A stretch of DNA of 64,000 bases, taken from Hemerocallis citrina (Eukaryota; Streptophyta; Magnoliopsida; Asparagales; Asphodelaceae). This document shows, piece after piece, positions 46,061-58,039 of this stretch. The stretch is from contig CM030362.1 of assembly GCA_017893485.1 (NCBI GenBank), positions 186,492,813 to 186,556,812 on the forward strand, read 5' to 3'. Position 1 is the first letter of the stretch; every line of letters begins with the position of its first letter. The translations under genes were made by a program, and so were the position numbers. The notes under the pieces were generated by a model. The model was not told the origin of the DNA, did no database searches, and was given only the letters and a program-made list of their open reading frames with translations.

Positions 46061-46402
46061 CCTCTACCGATGGTTCGGAGTCCAACACTTGGCTCGATTC
46101 CTCTTCAAATAACCTGCACTTCAGCGGGTTAGAAGTGGTTCGCCATTCGGAATTGCTCCCACAACCGTTGAACACCTCTACCGATGGTTCGGAGTCCAAC
46201 ACTTGGCTCGATTCCTCTTCAAATAACCTGCTCTTCAGCGGGTTAGAAGTGGTTCGCCATTCGGAATTGCTCCCACAACCGTTGAATACCTCTACCGATG
46301 GTTCGGAGTCCAACACTTGGCTCGATTCGTCTTCAAATAACTTGCTCTTCAGCGAGTTAGAAGTGGTTCGTCATTCGAAATTGCTCCCACAACCGTTGAT
46401 TC
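46061..46402. repeat. 114-bp tandem repeat, three units (D1)
   Basis: Units start with 'cctctaccgatggttcgg' at 46061, 46175 and 46289, exactly 114 bp apart. The unit is 38 codons, so one plus-strand frame stays open across all three (45955-46431) and encodes a 38-residue repeat containing TDGSESNTWLDSSSNN. The whole-codon period may be chance. Confidence 0.92.
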
Positions 46403-46439
46403 TCTCACATAAGCAGCGAGTTCGAAGCTAAAGCTCTCC

Positions 46440-47435
46440 CCTAGAGTTGCTCCTCACACTCGTCTCACGAATGGCTCTCTTCCAGAGCCGAGCTCTTCAC
46501 TCGGCTCGCCTCCGAAGCGGACCTCTTCTCAACGAGTTCGGAGCTCACAACTCTCTCCTAGAGTTGCTCCTCAAACTCATCTCACAAATGGCTCTCTTCC
46601 AGAGCCGAGCTCTTCGCTCCGCTCATCTCCAAGGCGGACCTCCTCTCAACGAGTTCGGAGCTCACAACTCTCTCCTAAAGTTGCTCCTCAAACTCGTCTC
46701 CCAAATGGGTCTCTTCCAGAGCCGAGCTCTTCACTCCGCTCGCCTCCGAAGCGGACCTCTTCTCAACGAGTTCGGAGCACAACTCTCTCATAAAGTCCCT
46801 CCTCACACTCGTCTCACAAATAGCTCTCTTCCAGAGCCGAGCTCTTCACTCCGCTCGCCTCCGAAGCGGACCTCCTCTCAACGAGTTCGGAGCTCACAAC
46901 TCTCTCCTAGAGTTGCTCCTCAAACTCATCTCCCAAATGGCTCTCTTCCAGAGCCGAGCTCTTCACTCCGCTCGCCTCCGAAGCGGACCTCTTCTTAACG
47001 AGTTTGGAGCACAACTCTCTCATAGAGTCCCTCCTCACACTCGTCTCACAAATAGCTCTCTTCCAGAGCCGAGCTCTTCACTCCGCTCGCCTCCGAAGCA
47101 GACCTCTTCTCAACGAGTTTGGAGCACAACTCTCTCACAGAGTCCCTCCTCACACTCGCCTCACAAATAGCTCTCTTCCAGAGCCGAGCTCTTCACTCCG
47201 ATCGCCTCCGAAGCAGACCACTTCTCAACGAGTTTGGAGCACAACTCTCTCACAAAGTCCCTCCTCACACTCGTCTCACAAATAGCTCTCTTCCAGAGCC
47301 GAGCTCTTCACTCCGCTCGCCTCCGAAGCGGACCTCTTCTCAACGAGTTTGGAGCACAACTCTCTCATAGAGTCCCTCCTCACACTCGTCTCACAAATAG
47401 CTCTCTTCCAGAGCCGAGCTCTTCCCTCCGCTTGG
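46440..47435. repeat. 115-bp tandem repeat, nine units (D1)
   Basis: The box 'gagccgagctcttc' recurs about nine times from near 46486 to 47412, every 115-118 bp. Two unit lengths come from 'gttcggagctcacaac' against 'gtttggagcacaac'. The last units (47067-47412) have an exact 115-bp period and are the most alike, so that end has been homogenised most recently. Long open frames in several phases are a result of the repeat. Confidence 0.92.
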
Positions 47436-49880
47436 ATGCCGAGCAAGTGCCGATCCGACCCCAACATCAAAGAGTCCGGTCGGCTAACCGAGCAAGTGCC
47501 CATCCGAGCCCTAAAACGGAGAAAATTCACTTTTCCCTCAACATTCGTGTAAGATCTCGATCAGACGGCCCAGATCTTGCCAGCGTCGCTAAACGACAAG
47601 ATGGTGTTTTCTTGGAAACTGAGCCCGTCTCGAGATTCGTGCCATCATCCAACGGCCCAGATCTTACCAGCGTCGCTGAACGACAAGATAGTGTTTTCTT
47701 GGAAACTGTGCCCGCCTCGAGATCCGCGCTGAGATCCGACAGCTCAGATTGCTCCACGTCGCTTGGTATTCGGAGCCGAGCGACTAGCGATCCGAGCCGC
47801 TCGCGCCTCATCTTCGCCCCTAGGGTCCTCCTAGCACATCTTACAAGGGTCTTCCTAGCATAAGGGTCTTCCTAGCACATCTTACAATGGTCTTCCTATC
47901 ACAAGGGTCTTCCTAGCACATCTTCTCCGCCCCTAGGAGTGGAGCTCCTCTTCCAAAATCCCCAAGACCAAAGCGCTTATCAACTCCATGAAGACAAGAA
48001 TGTTGCGGGGCTATTTTGACCATGAAGGAGGGTGAATCTTCATCCCACTCCTAAAGAGAAGTTGTAGATCTTCGAATTAGCTTCGAAACGAGGGGTCGCA
48101 CGCCCCGATCGGACCTCCGTAGCACCGGGAAAGTGGATCTCAATACAGCTGCGCCCAATAGCTCGGAAATCCGAGCCGAGCCACTCGCGCGAGGGAAAAA
48201 TCCGAACCGAACCCGAGCAACTGTCAAAATCGAATCCGAGCTCTTCCCTCCGGTCGGCTAACCGAGCAAGTGCCCATCCGAGCCCCAAAACGGAGAAAAA
48301 TCACTTTTCCCTCAACATTCGTGTCAGATCTCGATCGGACGGCCCAGATCTTGCCAGCGTCGCTAAACGACAAGATAGTGTTTTCTTGGGAACTGAGCTC
48401 GTCTCGTGATTCGCGCCACAATCGTGATCAACCGTCCAGATCGAGCCACGTAGCTCGGATCTACCATTCAAGCTACTGCCCCACCGAGCTGGAAAATGGC
48501 CAAAAATTTGCCTCAAAATCCGTGCTCGGATTCGCCGAACAAGAAGCCAAAAAAAAGGGGAGGGGGGGCGCAAGGTCCGGGTTCGGACCCGTTATGGGGA
48601 TCCCAACCCGAACCCCTTCCCTTCCTCTTCTTCTCCACACTCCCGCCAAAACCGAACGAAACCATCTTCTTCAAGCTCCGAGCTCTCCAAGCTCCGCCAT
48701 GGCCTCGCCGACCTCCATCACCTCAGTCGTCACCGAGCTCCCCATCCCGAGCTCGAGCCCGTCTCCACAGCTCCGACGAACTCCATCCTCTTCGTCACCG
48801 AGCTCGCAAAGCTCAGAAGCTCCGAACCCAATTCTACTGCTGACGAGCTCCACCGACGACCACCTTCTAGCTCCACTCCTCTCGTCGAGCTCCCTCCGTC
48901 GTCGAGCTCCCAAATCCCAACACTCATCTTCAACCTCGAAGCGTCGAGCTCCCCTCTGCCGAAGTCAACGAACGAAGCTCAGCCATTGCCGACCACCTCC
49001 ACCTCGGAGCTCCAATGCCGAGCTCTCAAAGCTCCGAAGCATCGAGCTTTTGAATATTCCGAAGCTTGAAGCTCCGAGCTCCGCTGCCGAGCTCCACCTC
49101 CGACGACCACCTTTGAGCTCTCACTCTCGCCGAGCTCCCTGAGTCGCAGAGCCGAACCCATCACCATGGCGCTGACGAGTTTCCCATTCCACAAGCATCA
49201 AGCTCTCCATCATCGAGCTCAAAACCCACTTCAGTCGAACTCCGAGCTCCGACTTCCCCTTCGCTGCCAAACTCCATGTTCGTCTCCCGCCATGGCCAGC
49301 TCACGCCATTACCGAGCTCGAGTGGTCCTCCGAAGAGCTCGACCCCATCTCCAGTTCGAAGAGCTCCTCGCCTCGCTCGCCGAACTCGCAAGCTCCTCGC
49401 CGATCGCAATCGAATCTCCGTCGAGCTCCAATGACGAACTCCTTCGTTGCCAGAGTTCCTCGACCAAACTCCTCCCCTCGCCAAGCTCCGCCTCTGCCGC
49501 CTCCGTCGAGCTTCGCCTCCTACGAAGGCGACGCCGGAGGAGCGAGGTCGAACGAAGAAGTCGACGACTCGAGAAAGGAGAAAAAAGAAACAGAGGAGAA
49601 GAAGCAGCGGAAGCGAAGAAAGAAAGAGAAAAAAAAAAAAAAATTGCCACGTGCCCGGTCGGACTGCCGAGCAAGTCCCCATCCGAGCTCCAAAAACGGA
49701 GAAAAAAGCCGCTGAGCGACTACGACCGTTGGATCTTCCAGAAATTCGCGCTGCTGGTGATGGACGGTCCAGATCGCGCCACGTGCGCTAAACGACAAGA
49801 TAACGATTTTTTGGGAAACGCGCCTCCTCGAGATTCGTGCCGGGATCCGACGGCACAGATCGCGCCACGTGTCAGGTAAT
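47436..49880. other. GC-rich non-coding body of D1
   Basis: Two parts. From 47436 to 48630 are repeated modules with 'agatctcgatcagacgg' and 'cgctaaacgacaagatag', and short 'gggtcttcctagcac' repeats. From 48640 to 49660 the sequence is very rich in gagctc/cgagct hexamers. A frame of about 290 codons (48270-49142) is open here and in D2, but it is Ser/Pro/Leu low-complexity and overlaps others on both strands, so I do not call it a gene. The end (49680-49880) has CACGTG boxes within 'gcgccacgtg'. Confidence 0.7.
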
Positions 49881-50302
49881 ATTTAATTTATTTATTTATT
49901 TATTTAATTGTATTAATTATTTAAAAATTTCGAAAAAATATTTAAAAAATCAAAAAAAATTAATTAAAAATTCTAAAAATAATTATTAATTCAGAAAAAT
50001 TATTTTAAAATTCTGGAAAAATAATTATTAAATTAGAATAATTAATTAATATTTTTGATAATTAATTATTTAATTCGGAAAATGAATAAAAAATTCAAAA
50101 AAATGAGAAAAAATCCAGAAAAAACTGGAAAAACTACCAAAAATCCAGAAAATTCTGAGAATATTTTTGGGCATTTTACAAGCCCAGAATAACACCATTA
50201 CACCCCAAGCAAGATCCAAAACTCCCTTAAGAACACCGATAAAATCCCGTACGCCATTAGAACAGTAAAACTACTCCTCAAAGACTGAAAAACTCAGTCT
50301 CT
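49881..50302. other. AT-rich tail before the PPT of D1
   Basis: A 280-bp A/T-rich low-complexity stretch with repeated 'attaattattt' and 'ccagaaaa' motifs, then about 130 bp of mixed sequence up to the PPT. The same stretch occurs in D2 (51732-52150) and D3 (60935-61360). No gene. Confidence 0.75.
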
Positions 50303-50318
50303 AGGAGTGGGGGGCTCG
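50303..50318 (+). other. Polypurine tract of D1
   Basis: AGGAGTGGGGGGCTCG directly before the 3' LTR. The core GGAGTGGGGGG is kept in D2 and D3. Confidence 0.85.
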
Positions 50319-50949
50319 TGATATGGCTAAAAATAGGATTAAATCGGGACCATTCACATCGGAGACGAATCTTAAAGCTCAGGGGTAAAACGGTAATTTC
50401 ACCTACTGACGGGTCTGAAATGGGAAATGGGTCTTTATTCAAAGCCCAATAACCCATAAACGGATCCACATTAACTGGGTACGGGTTCCGATCCGAGACA
50501 AACCCAGACCAGCAAGAGGACATCAGGGTCTCTGATTTGACTCAATCAACGGGCTTGATCCACAGTTATCCTCTCACCGGGAATTAGGGACCAGTTTTCT
50601 AAACTGATCATGAGGATTTTACTCCTAATGGGATCACAGGAAATCAGATCCCTAAATCAGATCCCTAATCAAATCCCCATGGCGACTATAAATACCTCCG
50701 ACCTACCACTGTTACAAGGTAATGACTCTTTTGCCAACTTAAGCTTTTCCTTAATCATAACTGGTTACTGACAAGAGCGTCGGAGGGTGCATCGCCGGGA
50801 TCAACCCCGGTGTATCGCACTTCCGTGCAGGTGAACAGCAGGAGTCAGCAGCCCAACCCCGACGGAACAGGTTTGGATCGGCTATTCAGGTTTTTCCACG
50901 AACCCACAAATTCTATCTGTTTACCCCCACACCAGATTCAGCGGTAACA
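50319..50949 (+). repeat. 3' LTR of D1
   Basis: 631 bp. Roughly 20 differences from 43309-43939 by eye (for example near 50352, 50427, 50463 and 50546). Confidence 0.94.
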
Positions 50950-50954
50950 ATATG

Positions 50955-51084
50955 AAATGTGAATATTCATTTAGTAATGTGATTTCAATGTGAAATTGAT
51001 ATTTGATGAAGTATAGAATTTCATGTATGATTATGGACTATTGAACAATTTAGAGATCATGCCATTGAAAAAGAAATCTGTTAT
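50955..51084 (+). repeat. 3' LTR of B, short middle segment between D1 and D2
   Basis: 130 bp matching 22936-23066 of the 5' LTR. With the atatg duplication (50950-50954) it is the spacer between the two inverted D elements. Its last 5 bp, gttat, are D2's target duplication. Confidence 0.92.
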
Positions 51085-51715
51085 TGTTACGGCTGAATCT
51101 GGTGTGGGGGTAAACAGATAGAATTTGTGGTTTCGTGGAAAAACCTGAATAGCCGATCCAAACCTGTTCCGTCGGGGTTGGGCTGCTGACTCCCGCTGTT
51201 CACCTGCAAGGAAGTGCGATACACCGGGGTTGATCCCGGCGACGCACCCTCCGACGCTCTTGTCAGTAACCAGTGATGATTAAGGAAGAGCTTAAGTTGG
51301 CAAAAGAGTCATTACCTTGTAACAGTGGTAGGTCGGAGGTATTTATAGTCGCCATGGGGATTTGATTAGGGATGTGATTTAGGGATCTGATTTTCTGTGA
51401 TCTCGTTAGGAGTAAAATCCTCATGATCAGTTTAGGAAATTGATCCCTAATTCCCGGTGAGAGGATAACTGTGGATCAGGCCCGTTGATTTAGTCAAATC
51501 AGAGACCATGATGTCCTCTTGCTGGTCTGGGTTTGTCTCGGGTCGGAACCCGTACTCAGTTGATGTGGATCCGTTTATAGGTTATTGGGTTTTGAATAAA
51601 GACCCAGTTCCCATTTCAGACCCGTCAGTAGGTGAAATTACCGTTTTACCCCTGAGCATTAAGATTCGTCTCCAATGTGAATGGTCCCGATTTAATCATA
51701 TTTTTAGCCATATCA
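51085..51715 (-). repeat. 3' LTR of D2
   Basis: 631 bp; on minus it runs TGATATGG to GTAACA. Next to it, 51716-51731 is the PPT (AGGAGTGGGGGGCTCG on minus). Confidence 0.93.
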
Positions 51716-54559
51716 CGAGCCCCCCACTCCTAGAGACTGAGTTTTTCAGTCTTTGAGGAGTAGTTTTACTGTTCTAATGGCGTATGGGATTTTATCGGTG
51801 TTCTTAAGGGAGTTTTGGATCTTGCTTGGGGTGTTAGGTGTTATTCTGGGCTTGTAAAATGCCCAAAAATATTCTCAGAATTTTCTGGATTTTTGGTGAT
51901 TTTTCCAGATTTTTCTGGATTTTTTCTCATTTTTTTGAATTTTTTATTCATTTTCTGAATTAAATAATTAATTATCGAAAATATTAATTAATTATTCTAA
52001 TTTAATAATTATTTTTCTAGAATTTTAAAATAATTTTTCTGAATTAATAATTATTTTTAGAATTTTTAATTAATTTTTTTCGATTTTTTAAATATTTTTT
52101 CGGATTTTTTAAATAATTAATACAATTAAATAAATAAATTAATTAATTAAATATTACCTGACACGTGGCGCGATCTGTGCCGTCGGATCCCGGCACGAAT
52201 CTCGAGGAGGCGCGTTTCCCAAAAAATCGTTATCTTGTCGTTTAGCGCACGTGACGCGATCTGGACCGTCCATCACCAGCAGCGCGAATTTCTGGAAGAT
52301 CCAACGGTCGTAGTTGCTCGGCGGCTTTTTTCTCCGTTTTTGGAGCTCGGATGGGGACTTGCTCGGCAGTCCGACCGGGCACGTGGCAAAAAAAAAATTT
52401 TTTTTTCTCTTTCTTTCTTCGCTTCCGCTGCTTCTTCTCCTCTGTTTCTTTTTTCTCCTTTCTCGAGTCGTCGACTTCTTCGTTCAACCTCGCTCCTCCG
52501 GCGTCGCCTTCGTAGGAGGCGAAGCTCGACGGAGGCGGCAGAGGCGGAGCTTGGCGAGGGGAGGAGTTTGGTCGAGGAACTCTGGCAACGAAGGAGTTCG
52601 TCATTGGAGCTCGACGGAGATTCGATTGCGATCGGCGAGGAGCTCGCGAGTTCGGCGAGCGAGGCGAGGAGCTCTTCGAACTGGAGATGGGGTCGAGCTC
52701 TTCGGAGGACCACTCGAGCTCGGTAATGGCGTGAGCTGGCCATGGCGGGAGACGAACATGGAGTTTGGCAGCGAAGGGGAAGTCGGAGCTCGGAGTTCGA
52801 CTGAAGTGGGTTTTGAGCTCGATGATGGAGAGCTTGATGCTTGTGGAATGGGAAACTCGTCAGCGCCATGGTGATGGGTTCGGCTCGGCGACTCAGGGAG
52901 CTCGGCGAGAGTGAGAGCTCAAAGGTGGTCGTCGGAGGTGGAGCTCGGCAGCGGAGCTCGGAGCTTCAAGCTTCGGAATATTCAAAAGCTCGATGCTTCG
53001 GAGCTTTGAGAGCTCGGCATTGGAGCTCCGAGGTGGAGGTGGTCGGCAATGGCTGAGCTTCGTTCGTTGACTTCGACAGAGGGGAGCTCGACGCTTCGAG
53101 GTTGAAGATGAGTGTTGGGATTTGGGAGCTCGACGACGGAGGGAGCTCGGCAAGAGGAGTGGAGCTAGAAGGTGGTCGTCGGTGGAGCTCGTCAGCGGTA
53201 GAATTGGGTTCGGAGCTTCGGAGCTTTGCGAGCTCGGTGACGAAGAGGATGGAGTTTGTCGGAGCTGTGGAGACGGGCTCGAGCTCGGGATGGGGAGCTC
53301 GGTGACGACTGAGGTGATGGAGGTCGGCGAGGCCATGGCGGAGCTTGGAGAGCTCGGAGCTTGAAGAAGATGGTTTCCTTCGGTTTTGGCGGGAGCGTGG
53401 AGAAGAAGAGGAAGGGAAGGGGTTCGGGTTTGGATCCCCATAACGGGTCCGAACCCGGACCTTGCGCCCCCCCCCCTCCCTTTTTTTTTGGCTTCTTGTT
53501 CGGCGAATCCGAGCACGGAATTTGAGGCAAATTTTTGGCCATTTTGCAGCTCGGTGGGGCAGTAGCTTGAATGGTAGATCCGAGTTACGTGGCTCGATCT
53601 AGACGGTTGATCACGATCGTGGCGCGAATCACGAGACGGGCTCAGTTCCCAAGAAAATACTATCTTGTCGTTTAGCGACGCTGGCAAGATCTGGGCTGTC
53701 CGATCGAGATCTGACACGAATGTTGAGGGAAAAGTGATTTTTCTCCGTTTTGGGGCCCGGATGGGCACTTGCTCGATTAGCCCACCAGAGGGAAGAGCTC
53801 GGATTCGATTTTGACAGTTGCTCGGGTTCGGTTCGGATTTTTCCCTTGCGCGAGTGGCTCGGCTCGGATTTCCGAGCTATTCGGCGCAGCTGTATTGAGA
53901 TCCACTTTCCCGGTGCTACGGAGGTCCGATCGGGACGTGCGACCCTTCGTTTCGAAGATCTACAACTTCACTTTAGGAGTGGGATGAAGATTCACCCTCC
54001 TTCATGGTCAAAATAGCCCCGCAACATTCTTGTCTTCATGGAGTTGATAAGCGCATTGGTCTTGGGGATTTTGGAAGAGGAGCTCCACTCCTAGGGGCGG
54101 AGAAGATGTGCTAGGAAGACCCTTGTGCTAGGAAGACCCTTGTAAGATGTGCTAGGAAGACCCTTGTAAGATGTGCTAGGAAGACCCTAGGGGCGAGGAA
54201 GGGGCGCGAGCGGCTCGGATCGCTAGTCGCTCGGCTCGGAATACCAAGCGACGTGGAGCGATCTGAGCCGTCGGATCTCAGCGCGGATCTCGAGGCGGGC
54301 ACAGTTTCCAAGAAAACACTATCTTGTCGTTCAGCGACGCTGGCATGATCTGGGCCGTTGGATGATGGCACGAATCTCGAGACGGGCTCAGTTTCCAAGA
54401 AAACACCATCTTGTCATTTAGCGACGCTGGCAAGATCTGGGCCGTCTGATCGAGATCTTACACGAATGTTGAGGGAAAAGTGAATTTTCTCCGTTTTGGG
54501 GCTCGGATGGGCACTTGCTCGGTTAGCCGACCGGACTCTTTAATGTTGGGGTCGGATCG
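51716..54559. other. PPT, AT-rich tail and GC-rich body of D2
   Basis: Mirror of D1: PPT 51716-51731, AT-rich stretch to about 52150, CACGTG-type box near 52163, gagctc-rich part to about 53390, and modules with 'ctatcttgtcgtttagcg' to 54480. A 291-codon minus-strand frame (53768-52893) matches the D1 frame. Its homopolymer runs changed by a net 3 nt, so both stay open. Not called as a gene. Confidence 0.7.
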
Positions 54560-55575
54560 ACACTTGCTCGGCATCCAAGCGGAGGGAAGAGCTCGGCTCT
54601 GGAAGAGAGCTATTTGTGAGACGAGTGTGAGGAGGGACTCTATGAGAGAATTGTGCTCCAAACTCGTTGAGAAAAGGTCCGCTTCGGAGGCGAGCGGAGT
54701 GAAGAGCTCGGCTCTGGAAGAGAGCTATTTGTGAGACGAGTGTGAGGAGGGACTCTGTGAGAGAGTTGTGCTCCAAACTCGTTGAGAAGAGGTCTGCTTC
54801 GGAGGCGAGCGGAGTGAAGAGCTCGGCTCTGGAAGAGAGCTATTTGTGAGACGAGTGTGAGGAGGGACTCTGTGAGAGAGTTGTGCTCCAAACTCGTTGA
54901 GAAGAGGTCTGCTTCGGAGGCGAGCGGAGTGAAGAGCTCGGCTCTGGAAGAGAGCTATTTGTGAGACGAGTGTGAGGAGGGACTCTATGAGAGAGTTGTG
55001 CTCCAAACTCGTTGAGAAAAGGTCCGCTTCGGAGGCGAGCGGAGTGAAGAGCTCGGCTCTGGAAGAGAGCCATTTGGGAGACGAGTTAGAGGAGCAACTC
55101 TAGGAGAGAGTTGTGAGCTCCGAACTCGTTGAGAGGAGGTCCGCTTCGGAGGCGAGCGGAGTGAAGAGCTCGGCTCTGGAAGAGAGCTATTTGTGAGACG
55201 AGTGTGAGGAGGGACACTATGAGAGAGTTGTGCTCCGAACTCGTTGAGAAGAGGTCCGCTTCGGAGGCGAGCGGAGTGAAGAGCTCGGCTCTGGAAGAGA
55301 GCCATTTGGGAGACGAGTTTGAGGAGCAACTCTAGGAGAGAGTTGTGAGCTCCGAACTCGTTGAGAGGAGGTCCGCCTTGGAGATAAGCGGAGCGAAGAT
55401 CTCGGCTCTGGAAGAGAGCCATTTGTGAGATGAGTTTGAGGAGCAACTCTAGGAGAGAGTTATGAGCTCCAAACTCGTTGAGAAGAGGTCCGCTTCGGAG
55501 GCGAGCGGAGTGAAGAGCTCGGCTCTGGAAGAGAGCCATTCGTGAGACGAGTGTGAGGAGCAACTCTAGGGGAGA
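54560..55575. repeat. 115-bp tandem repeat, nine units (D2)
   Basis: The box 'gaagagctcggctctgg' recurs about nine times from near 54589 to 55513, every 115-117 bp. It is the inverted counterpart of 46440-47435, with the same number of units. Confidence 0.92.
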
Positions 55576-55607
55576 GCTTTAGCTCCGAACTCGCGACTTA
55601 TGTGAGA

Positions 55608-55955
55608 GAATCAACGGTTGTAGGAGCAATTCCAAATGGCGAACCACTTCTAACTCACTGAAGAGCAAGTTATTTGAAGAAGAATCGAGCCAACTGTTGG
55701 ACTCCGAACCATCGGTAGAGGTATTCAACGGTTGTGGGAGCAATTCCGAATGGCTAACCACTTCTAACCCGCTGAAGAGCAGGTTATTTGAAGAGGAATC
55801 GAGCCAAGTGTTGGACTCCGAACCATCGGTAGAGGTGTTCAACGATTGTGGGAGCAATTCCGAATGGCGAACCACTTCTAACCCCCTGAAGAGCAGGTTA
55901 TTTGAAGAGGAATCGAGCCAAGTGTTGGACTCCGAACCATCGGTAGAGGTTAGTA
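55608..55955. repeat. 114-bp tandem repeat, three units (D2)
   Basis: 'atcggtagagg' at 55711, 55825 and 55939, exactly 114 bp apart. The 38-codon frame is open on minus (56055-55579), as in D1. Confidence 0.92.
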
Positions 55956-56113
55956 AGTTGCGGGAGCAGCTATGTAGAAGAAGCTGGACTCCGAACCCAC
56001 CATTTAAGAGAGTCGTGACTCGGAGAGATAGAGAGGCAAGAGCAATAACTTTCAATGAAAAGATGTAAAGTTTGAAATAAGCTAAGTGGCCGCTTCAATA
56101 GGGCGAGCCATTA

Positions 56114-57966
56114 TTACATGCTATTGGCCGGGTTACAAGCATCGGCCTTGTTGAAAATCAGGATCCTACTTCTACAATTGGTTAGGACCTCTTGGGAGGA
56201 GCTGGGAGATTCTGAGTCTTGGAGCTCGGTGGGCCCTTCTGTTCGTTTGTAGGCTCCTCAGGGGGGGAGCTCGGCCCCCTCTTTTTGGACGAACTTGATC
56301 AGGTGCCCCCGCTGTATGAGTTCTTCGATCTCCTTCTTGAGAGCCCGACAATCATCCGTGTTGTGGCCGTGGTCCCTGTGAATGCGGCACCACTTATCCT
56401 TGTTCCTCTTCTTGCCAGGTGTATTCATTCTCGGGAGAGCACGGAGTAGCCCTTCCTTGTCCACCTCCATAAGAACTTCTGATATATTGACAATGAGGGG
56501 GGTGAACTTCTCAAACCGAGGAGTCGAGCGACGCTGTCCATTGCCGTCCTTCTGGGATTTTTGGGACCCCTTTTTGCTTGTGCTCTTCCGTTTGTTCCCG
56601 GAAGATGTCTCCTCAAAGCCCGGGAGATTCTTGGCTTCTTCGGCCCGAAATTATGTAGAGGCTTCTTAGCAAGGGACGAGCGAAGGTTAGAATTGAGGAC
56701 GTTGGATTGGAATGCGACAGTCGCAACCGATTGGTCGAGGGAGGCGATCGATCTGACCTCTGCAGTGAACCTCCTCACATAGTCCCTCAACTTCTCTCCC
56801 CTTTCTTGACAGAGGTGGAGCAATGAGAGGCTGGTCTTCTCCGTGCGTCTGCTACTCATGAAATGGGTGATGAAGAGGGTCTCGAACTGCTCGAAGGAGA
56901 AAATAGAAGAGGGGGCGAAGCGGGAGTACCATTCCCGAGCCGAACCCTTAAGAGTGGCGGGGAAGGTTTTGCACAGTAAAGCATCGGAAGCTTGGTGGAT
57001 TAGCATGAGGGTCTTAAAGCTTTCGATGTGGTCCACGGGGTCCGACTCCCCCGAGTAAGTTTCGAACTGCGGGGGTTCGAAACCTCTTGGGATAGGAGCC
57101 TCCATGATGGTCCGGGAGAAGGGAGGTCTGCTCGGTCAGATGGTCCTTCCTCTCAACTCCTCATCCTTGTCTATTCGGTCGATGCGCCTCTCCATCTCGT
57201 GGAGACGGCGGTAGAGAGCATCGTCCCTTCGACGGTAGTCAAACGAGCCTTTGGACTTGTCTTCATAGGAAGGGGAGCGGAGACTACGACGACGGTAGCT
57301 CTGGGAGCGGCGAGGACTTGGGACCCGTGGAGTAGGAGCCCTTTGGGCATTGTTGTTGTTGGGTCGGAGGTTGAGAGCTTGCAACATCGTTGCTTGAAAT
57401 TGCTGGAACTCGGCACGAGTGATGGGTGGCTCATCGTTCCTCGGATGTTGCCGACCAGTAGGGGAATGGGGTCTTCTCCTATGATGCTCGGGGGACTCTT
57501 TCATCCCTCTTCGAGTAGGGGACCTTCTGTTGTCTTGGTGGTGAGGAGATCGCTAATCCGGACGTTGTTGGCAGGAGGTTCCCTCTCGGGCCCGCTTTTC
57601 ATCCAGACGGCGGCGAAGATCCTCATCCTTCTGCCGATTGAGAACGGTATTGCGGAGGTCGGAAACTCGAGGATTGTGGGAGGCCATGGAATCCGAAAAG
57701 GGTTTGTGCACTGAAATGCGGTCCTGATGGAGGGGTCGCTTCTGCGAGTTGGGACGCGAAGCCCCCGCACCGGCATTCTGAGGACCGGCGGGACCCTTAG
57801 GGGGTTGCTGATTCTGAAGAGGAGGCTGATCTTGTTGAAGAGGGTCTTCCGCTTGGAGAGGAAGTTGCCCCTGCTGCTGAACGGGTTGGATGGAGACTAC
57901 CTCTTGCTGATCAGCGGGGTTGGGTCCACGGTTGGACCCTCTGGATCTTAATTTCCTAGGAGGCAT
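56114..57966 (-). pseudogene. gag: Tat-type gag of D2, broken
   Basis: ATG at 57966 on minus (MPPRKLRSRGSNRG). It lacks D1's 8-nt deletion and 1-nt insertion but has its own breaks: a TAG near 57553 where D1 has GAG, a deletion of about 35 nt near 56650 between short repeats (after KKPLHNF), and an extra C near 56265 in a C-run. The capsid part (57105-56660) and the knuckle WCRIHRDHGHNTDDC are recognisable. D1 and D2 were damaged independently. Confidence 0.9.
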
Positions 57967-58018
57967 GGCTGGAGAAGATCTGACCAACGGGAAGAGGGGA
58001 GGCTACTATTCGTATGGG

Positions 58019-58036
58019 TTCCCACAGACGGCGCCA
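58019..58036 (-). other. Primer binding site of D2
   Basis: TGGCGCCGTCTGTGGGAA on minus, three bases from the 5' LTR; identical to D1's. Confidence 0.78.
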
Positions 58037-58039
58037 ATC

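Larger units (their letters stand above)
43309..50949 (+). mobile_element. D1: Tat-like gag-only LTR element (TR-GAG type), plus strand
   Basis: Two 631-bp LTRs (43309-43939 and 50319-50949, TGATATGG…GTAACA) and target duplication atatg (43304-43308 and 50950-50954). PBS, a broken gag, two tandem arrays, about 2.8 kb of other non-coding sequence and a PPT are present; no protease, RT or integrase is seen. LTR divergence is roughly 3% by eye. The layout fits plant TR-GAG elements (terminal repeats plus gag only), which depend on an autonomous partner for reverse transcription and integration. Confidence 0.93.

Noticed and set aside
46440..47435. A family of similar open frames of 80-190 codons
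   Set aside because: They are the 115-bp repeat read in different phases. The period is not a multiple of 3 and the frames end as soon as the repeat phase slips.
48270..49142. Plant gene captured by D1 (290-codon Ser/Pro-rich frame)
   Set aside because: Low complexity, overlapping frames on both strands, and no recognisable domain. Kept as a finding to test rather than as a CDS.
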